NCBI GenBank assembly: GCA_039923935.1
Contig: JBDTBU010000182.1
Coordinates: 1-9,084, forward strand
DNA length: 9,084 bases
Direction: 5' to 3'
Origin: Paraktedonobacter sp039923935
Lineage (GTDB): Bacteria; Chloroflexota; Ktedonobacteria; Ktedonobacterales; Ktedonobacteraceae
Below, piece after piece: positions 6,526 to 9,084 of this stretch (position 1 is its first letter; every line of letters begins with the position of its first letter). The translations under genes were made by a program, and so were the position numbers. The notes beneath the pieces are model-generated. The model searched no databases and had not been told where the DNA came from. It saw only the letters and a program-made list of their open reading frames with translations.

Positions 6526-6554
6526 TTATAGCACACGCCGGGTAGGGGGAACAA
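6526..6554 (-). promoter_or_regulatory. Candidate promoter of the flavoprotein gene
   Basis: On the minus strand TGC-TATAAT (hexamer at 6526-6531) is an extended -10 identical over TGCTATAATT to the kptA promoter. The -35 at 6549-6554 (TTGTTC) is weak. It would give a leader of about 60 nt. The distance and strand are right for the oxidoreductase gene. Confidence 0.5.
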
Positions 6555-6633
6555 GCTGACAGAAGTCGCAGCAAGCTCTCATGGCATGTTTATCGTTGTT
6601 TTGTGGAATACTGATTTGGCTAAACCCTTGGAT

Positions 6634-6684
6634 ACAAAGAAGCGCTTGGCACCCTTGAGGTTGGGGCCACCAAGCGCTTTGTGT
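6634..6684 (-). terminator. Terminator of the secreted-protein gene
   Basis: AAGCGCTTGG (6640-6649) pairs perfectly with CCAAGCGCTT (6670-6679). Smaller pairings lie inside the 20-nt loop, and the stem extends outward through ACAAAG/TTTGTGT with a small bulge. On the minus strand the hairpin begins about 20 bp after the stop of the secreted-protein gene and is followed by CTTTGT. The T-run is short. Confidence 0.65.
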
Positions 6685-6698
6685 AAGGGATGAGCGTT

Positions 6699-7616
6699 TT
6701 ACGGCCCGGTCATTTCGCAGGCTCTCTTGGCGTTATCCCACTCTTTCTGGACTTCGTAGGTGTGGCCGTTAATCGTAAGATCGCCGTTGCCCGCATTGCG
6801 CGTGCCAAAGGTGAAGTTGCACTTGTCGCCGATCTCATTGCCACTGCTATCAAACCAGGCATTGAGCAACGGATCGGTTGCTGCCTCGATCTCCTCGTGA
6901 GAGGCGACATTGATTGTCAAATCTGTCTCGTCGTTGTTCGGCTCAGTTTGGCCTGTTGCTCGACAGCTAAAGCTAGGAGCATACGGCATCGCTGCATACT
7001 GAGTGTCCGTGCCGAAAGTGCTGTGATAGGCGCAAAATGTGTTGCTCGCGCACTGAGCGTGCGTGCTATCGAAGCACAGATCCTGATTCCTTTCAAGGAA
7101 GACAACAAAAAGATTACCCACGGCTGATGTCCAGCCGTTCACACTTTGCGCGTGACTGACCTCACTCTGGATATCGCTGTCCAGCAAAGGGCTTTCGGGA
7201 TACGCCCTGGTGTCCACAAAAGTTCCAGCTAGTTTCGCGCTTGAGGGATGTGCTCCTCCTGTTTGCGTATACTGGGTGTTATTGCGGTACAGGCCAGTTG
7301 CACCGATATCACCATAGAATTGGTTGAGGAGGCTATGGTAGCGTGAAGACACGTTGTTCGTTGGTTGCCAGAAAATCGTGAATATATTGGCTGTTCCAAC
7401 TTGTACTGGACCCGGCGAATGATAGATCAGGTTGCCCTGTCTAGCTAGCTGAGTGACCTGAGCATGTTGACCAACTGCATGTGATGCAAAGTGTGCGGTG
7501 TGCTGGGACGCTCCTGTTGTTGCAGCACCTGCCGTCAAAGGGGCAGAGAATGCAACCAGTAGCATAGCCAGAGCAATAAAAGGCGTGAGGAAGAGCGTAC
7601 GTACGGTGTGTTTCAC
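6699..7616 (-). CDS. Secreted EXORDIUM/phosphate-induced-like protein
   Basis: Starting at the GTG at 7616 the product has 305 residues. AAGGAG lies 7 nt upstream, and the N-terminus is a clean signal peptide: positive residues, hydrophobic 8-27, cleavage likely near Ala31. In-frame ATGs upstream (7694, 7655) lack such sites and would bury the signal. The mature part contains LIYHSPGPVQVGTANIFTIFW and, near the end, NVASHEEIEAATDPLLNAWFDSSG followed by NEIGDKC. This order resembles the plant EXORDIUM/phosphate-induced protein 1 family and bacterial relatives. His240, Glu241, Glu244, Glu261 and Asp264 are candidate metal or catalytic residues. Six cysteines (181, 189, 195, 218, 266, 300) suggest disulfides. 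It is probably exported; its function is unknown. The family assignment is from remembered motifs and should be treated as likely rather than certain. Confidence 0.75.
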   Translation of the reverse strand: MKHTVRTLFLTPFIALAMLLVAFSAPLTAGAATTGASQHTAHFASHAVGQHAQVTQLARQGNLIYHSPGPVQVGTANIFTIFWQPTNNVSSRYHSLLNQFYGDIGATGLYRNNTQYTQTGGAHPSSAKLAGTFVDTRAYPESPLLDSDIQSEVSHAQSVNGWTSAVGNLFVVFLERNQDLCFDSTHAQCASNTFCAYHSTFGTDTQYAAMPYAPSFSCRATGQTEPNNDETDLTINVASHEEIEAATDPLLNAWFDSSGNEIGDKCNFTFGTRNAGNGDLTINGHTYEVQKEWDNAKRACEMTGP

Positions 7617-7980
7617 GAAGAAACTCCTTATATGTCGTTCAAAACGAAGACGCATACCAAGGTGCAAGATAACGGGAAGGTAAGTAGACCTCAAAAGGCT
7701 ATTCTCGTAAAAGAACAGTCTCTACTTATCTATGAAGCTAAGTATACATATTTAGACTTCCCTACGACTTACACCTCGATTACATAAAGAGGATTATTGG
7801 AAACATTTGGAGTAGACATAGTGCTGGTTGGTATAAGACAATCTTATGTAATGTGCCGGAACTGTTGAGAAGAAAACAATGGTTGAGGACACATTTTCCT
7901 GCGCGGTTGTGATGCGATATACTGAGTGAACTGATAAATGTATTGCGTTTGTTTTTACTGGGAAAAGGAGCAACGAGGCT
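7617..7980. other. Divergent intergenic region, secreted protein / hutU
   Basis: This 364-bp, AT-rich stretch separates two divergent genes, and I see no credible ORF in it. It contains a TATACT on the minus strand (7741-7746) that could serve the secreted-protein gene with a leader of about 120 nt. It also contains a TATACT on the plus strand (7918-7923) that could serve hutU with a leader of about 55 nt. Neither has a good -35. The inverted repeat at 7833-7847 is listed separately. Confidence 0.4.
7833..7847. promoter_or_regulatory. Candidate operator upstream of hutU
   Basis: ATAAGA-CAA-TCTTAT is a perfect 6-bp inverted repeat with a 3-nt centre, the size of a typical dimeric helix-turn-helix binding site. 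It lies about 70 bp upstream of the candidate hutU -10. No regulator gene is in the window, so its protein is unknown. Confidence 0.4.
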
Positions 7981-9084
7981 ATGTCCCATCCTGAAAAAAG
8001 TGCGACGTCTGGACCGCGTGTGGTGCGAGCGCCGCGTGGTACAGAAATTTCCTGCAAGGGCTGGCAGCAAGAAGCCGCCTTGCGTATGCTTATGAATAAT
8101 CTTGATCCTGAGGTAGCCGAGCGGCCAGACGATCTGGTCGTGTATGGTGGTTCAGGCAAGGCGGTACGATCCTGGGCAGCGTTTGATGCAATTGTACGCT
8201 CGCTGCGTAGTTTGGAGAATAACGAGACGCTGCTGGTGCAGTCAGGCAAACCAGTGGGGATTTTTCGCACGCATCCTGACGCGCCACGCGTCTTGATTGC
8301 CAACTCGAATCTCGTGCCGCACTGGGGAAACTGGGATGAGTTTCGTCGTTTAGAGGCGCTGGGTCTGACGATGTATGGGCAGATGACCGCTGGCTCGTGG
8401 ATTTATATTGGCTCGCAGGGAATTGTGCAAGGGACGTACGAGACGTTCGCGGAGGCGGCACGCAAGCATTATGGTGGCACGCTCAAGGGAAAATTTGTGC
8501 TGACCGCTGGCATGGGTGGCATGGGTGGTGCGCAAACGCTAGCGGTGACAATGAATGAGGGGGTGTGTCTAGCAGTAGAGGCCGATCAGCAGCGCATCCA
8601 GCGGCGTTTGGATACCGGTTACTGTGATGAGATAGCCACTACATTAGATGAAGCGTTGAACCAGGTGCGTGAGGCGTGCGAACAGGGTCAACCACTCTCG
8701 ATTGGGCTGATTGGCAATGCCGCTGAGATTTTTCCAGAACTGGTCAGACGCGGCATTGTTCCTGATATGGTCACAGATCAAACCTCGGCCCATGACGCGC
8801 TGAATGGCTATATTCCCGCCGGAATGTCGCTACACGAGGCCGACGAGCTACGTCAGCGCGATCCCCAGGCGTATATCCAGCGTTCCAAGGACTCGATGGT
8901 GACGCAGGTGCAGGCTATGCTGGAACTGCAAAAGCGCGGCTCGATTGTCTTTGACTACGGCAACAACTTGCGCGGGCAAGCTCTGGAGGCTGGGGAGACG
9001 CACGCCATGGACTTTCCAGGCTTTGTGCCAGCCTATATTCGTCCCCTGTTCTGTCGCGGCAAGGGGCCATTCCGCTGGGTCGCG
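7981..9084 (+). CDS. hutU: Urocanate hydratase, 3' end cut by window
   Basis: The frame is open for 368 codons to the window end; urocanases are usually about 550 residues, so roughly two thirds is present. The enzyme is a cytosolic, NAD+-dependent hydratase that converts urocanate to 4-imidazolone-5-propionate, the second step of histidine degradation. Highly conserved family stretches are visible: VVYGGSGKA at 53-61, VPHWGNWDEF at 112-121, LTMYGQMTAGSW at 129-140, the glycine-rich GMGGMGGAQ at 177-185 that belongs to the NAD-binding region, YCDE at 214-217, and VTDQTSAHDALNGYIP at 264-279. The C-terminal FQGLPxRICW signature lies beyond the edge. AAGGAG sits 10 nt before the ATG. It is divergent from the secreted-protein gene; other hut genes may follow downstream, outside the window. 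Confidence 0.97.
   Translation, partial: MSHPEKSATSGPRVVRAPRGTEISCKGWQQEAALRMLMNNLDPEVAERPDDLVVYGGSGKAVRSWAAFDAIVRSLRSLENNETLLVQSGKPVGIFRTHPDAPRVLIANSNLVPHWGNWDEFRRLEALGLTMYGQMTAGSWIYIGSQGIVQGTYETFAEAARKHYGGTLKGKFVLTAGMGGMGGAQTLAVTMNEGVCLAVEADQQRIQRRLDTGYCDEIATTLDEALNQVREACEQGQPLSIGLIGNAAEIFPELVRRGIVPDMVTDQTSAHDALNGYIPAGMSLHEADELRQRDPQAYIQRSKDSMVTQVQAMLELQKRGSIVFDYGNNLRGQALEAGETHAMDFPGFVPAYIRPLFCRGKGPFRWVA

Noticed and set aside
6690..7127. 145-residue plus-strand frame opposite the secreted-protein gene
   Set aside because: It is a shadow of the minus-strand gene, which has signal peptide, ribosome site and conserved motifs.
7879..7929. 16-codon ATG frame in the hutU leader region as a possible leader peptide
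   Set aside because: There is no convincing ribosome site, no histidine codons that would suggest attenuation, and it overlaps the candidate -10.
7794..8535. Several minus-strand frames opposite hutU
   Set aside because: They are antisense to unmistakable urocanase sequence and have no recognisable domains.

Overview
The window reads as a stretch of an ordinary bacterial chromosome from a large-genome bacterium. The gene content and style are consistent with the Ktedonobacteria branch of Chloroflexota: orphan multi-TM/HAMP proteins, an Amidohydro_2 enzyme, a DinB/DfsB-like protein, a GltD-ferredoxin fusion oxidoreductase, and strong hairpins between genes. That assignment is an inference from the look of the proteins, not from a marker gene. 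I see no rRNA, tRNA, CRISPR array, transposase or prophage gene.

Layout: 1-341 carries no convincing gene. It holds several small RNA-like hairpins, a terminator-like hairpin, and a long near-perfect palindrome just past the end of the first gene. Positions 342-3849 hold four minus-strand genes; in transcription order these are kptA (RNA 2'-phosphotransferase), a six-TM HAMP-containing sensor-like protein, an Amidohydro_2 metal hydrolase, and a DinB/DfsB-like four-helix protein. Gaps of 66-111 bp, some with promoter-like sequences, suggest separate or only loosely coupled transcription. At 3850-4119 a divergent control region separates kptA from a plus-strand Nudix hydrolase. The Nudix gene converges on a 602-residue glutamate-synthase-small-subunit-like flavoprotein, and a perfect 28-bp inverted repeat fills the space between them as a shared two-way terminator. 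Upstream of the flavoprotein lies a minus-strand secreted protein related to the EXORDIUM/phosphate-induced family, starting at a GTG codon. A 364-bp divergent spacer follows, and then the 5' two thirds of urocanate hydratase (hutU), which runs off the right end.

How the genes may work together: most are independent housekeeping or accessory functions. The most suggestive pairing is the divergent kptA and Nudix genes. KptA chemistry releases an ADP-ribose cyclic phosphate, and some Nudix enzymes cleave ADP-ribose compounds, so this may be a small NAD-linked RNA-repair/clean-up pair. The secreted protein has a conserved acidic/histidine motif set that looks like an uncharacterised metal or catalytic site. 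HutU is the second step of histidine breakdown, and a short perfect inverted repeat upstream of it is a candidate operator.
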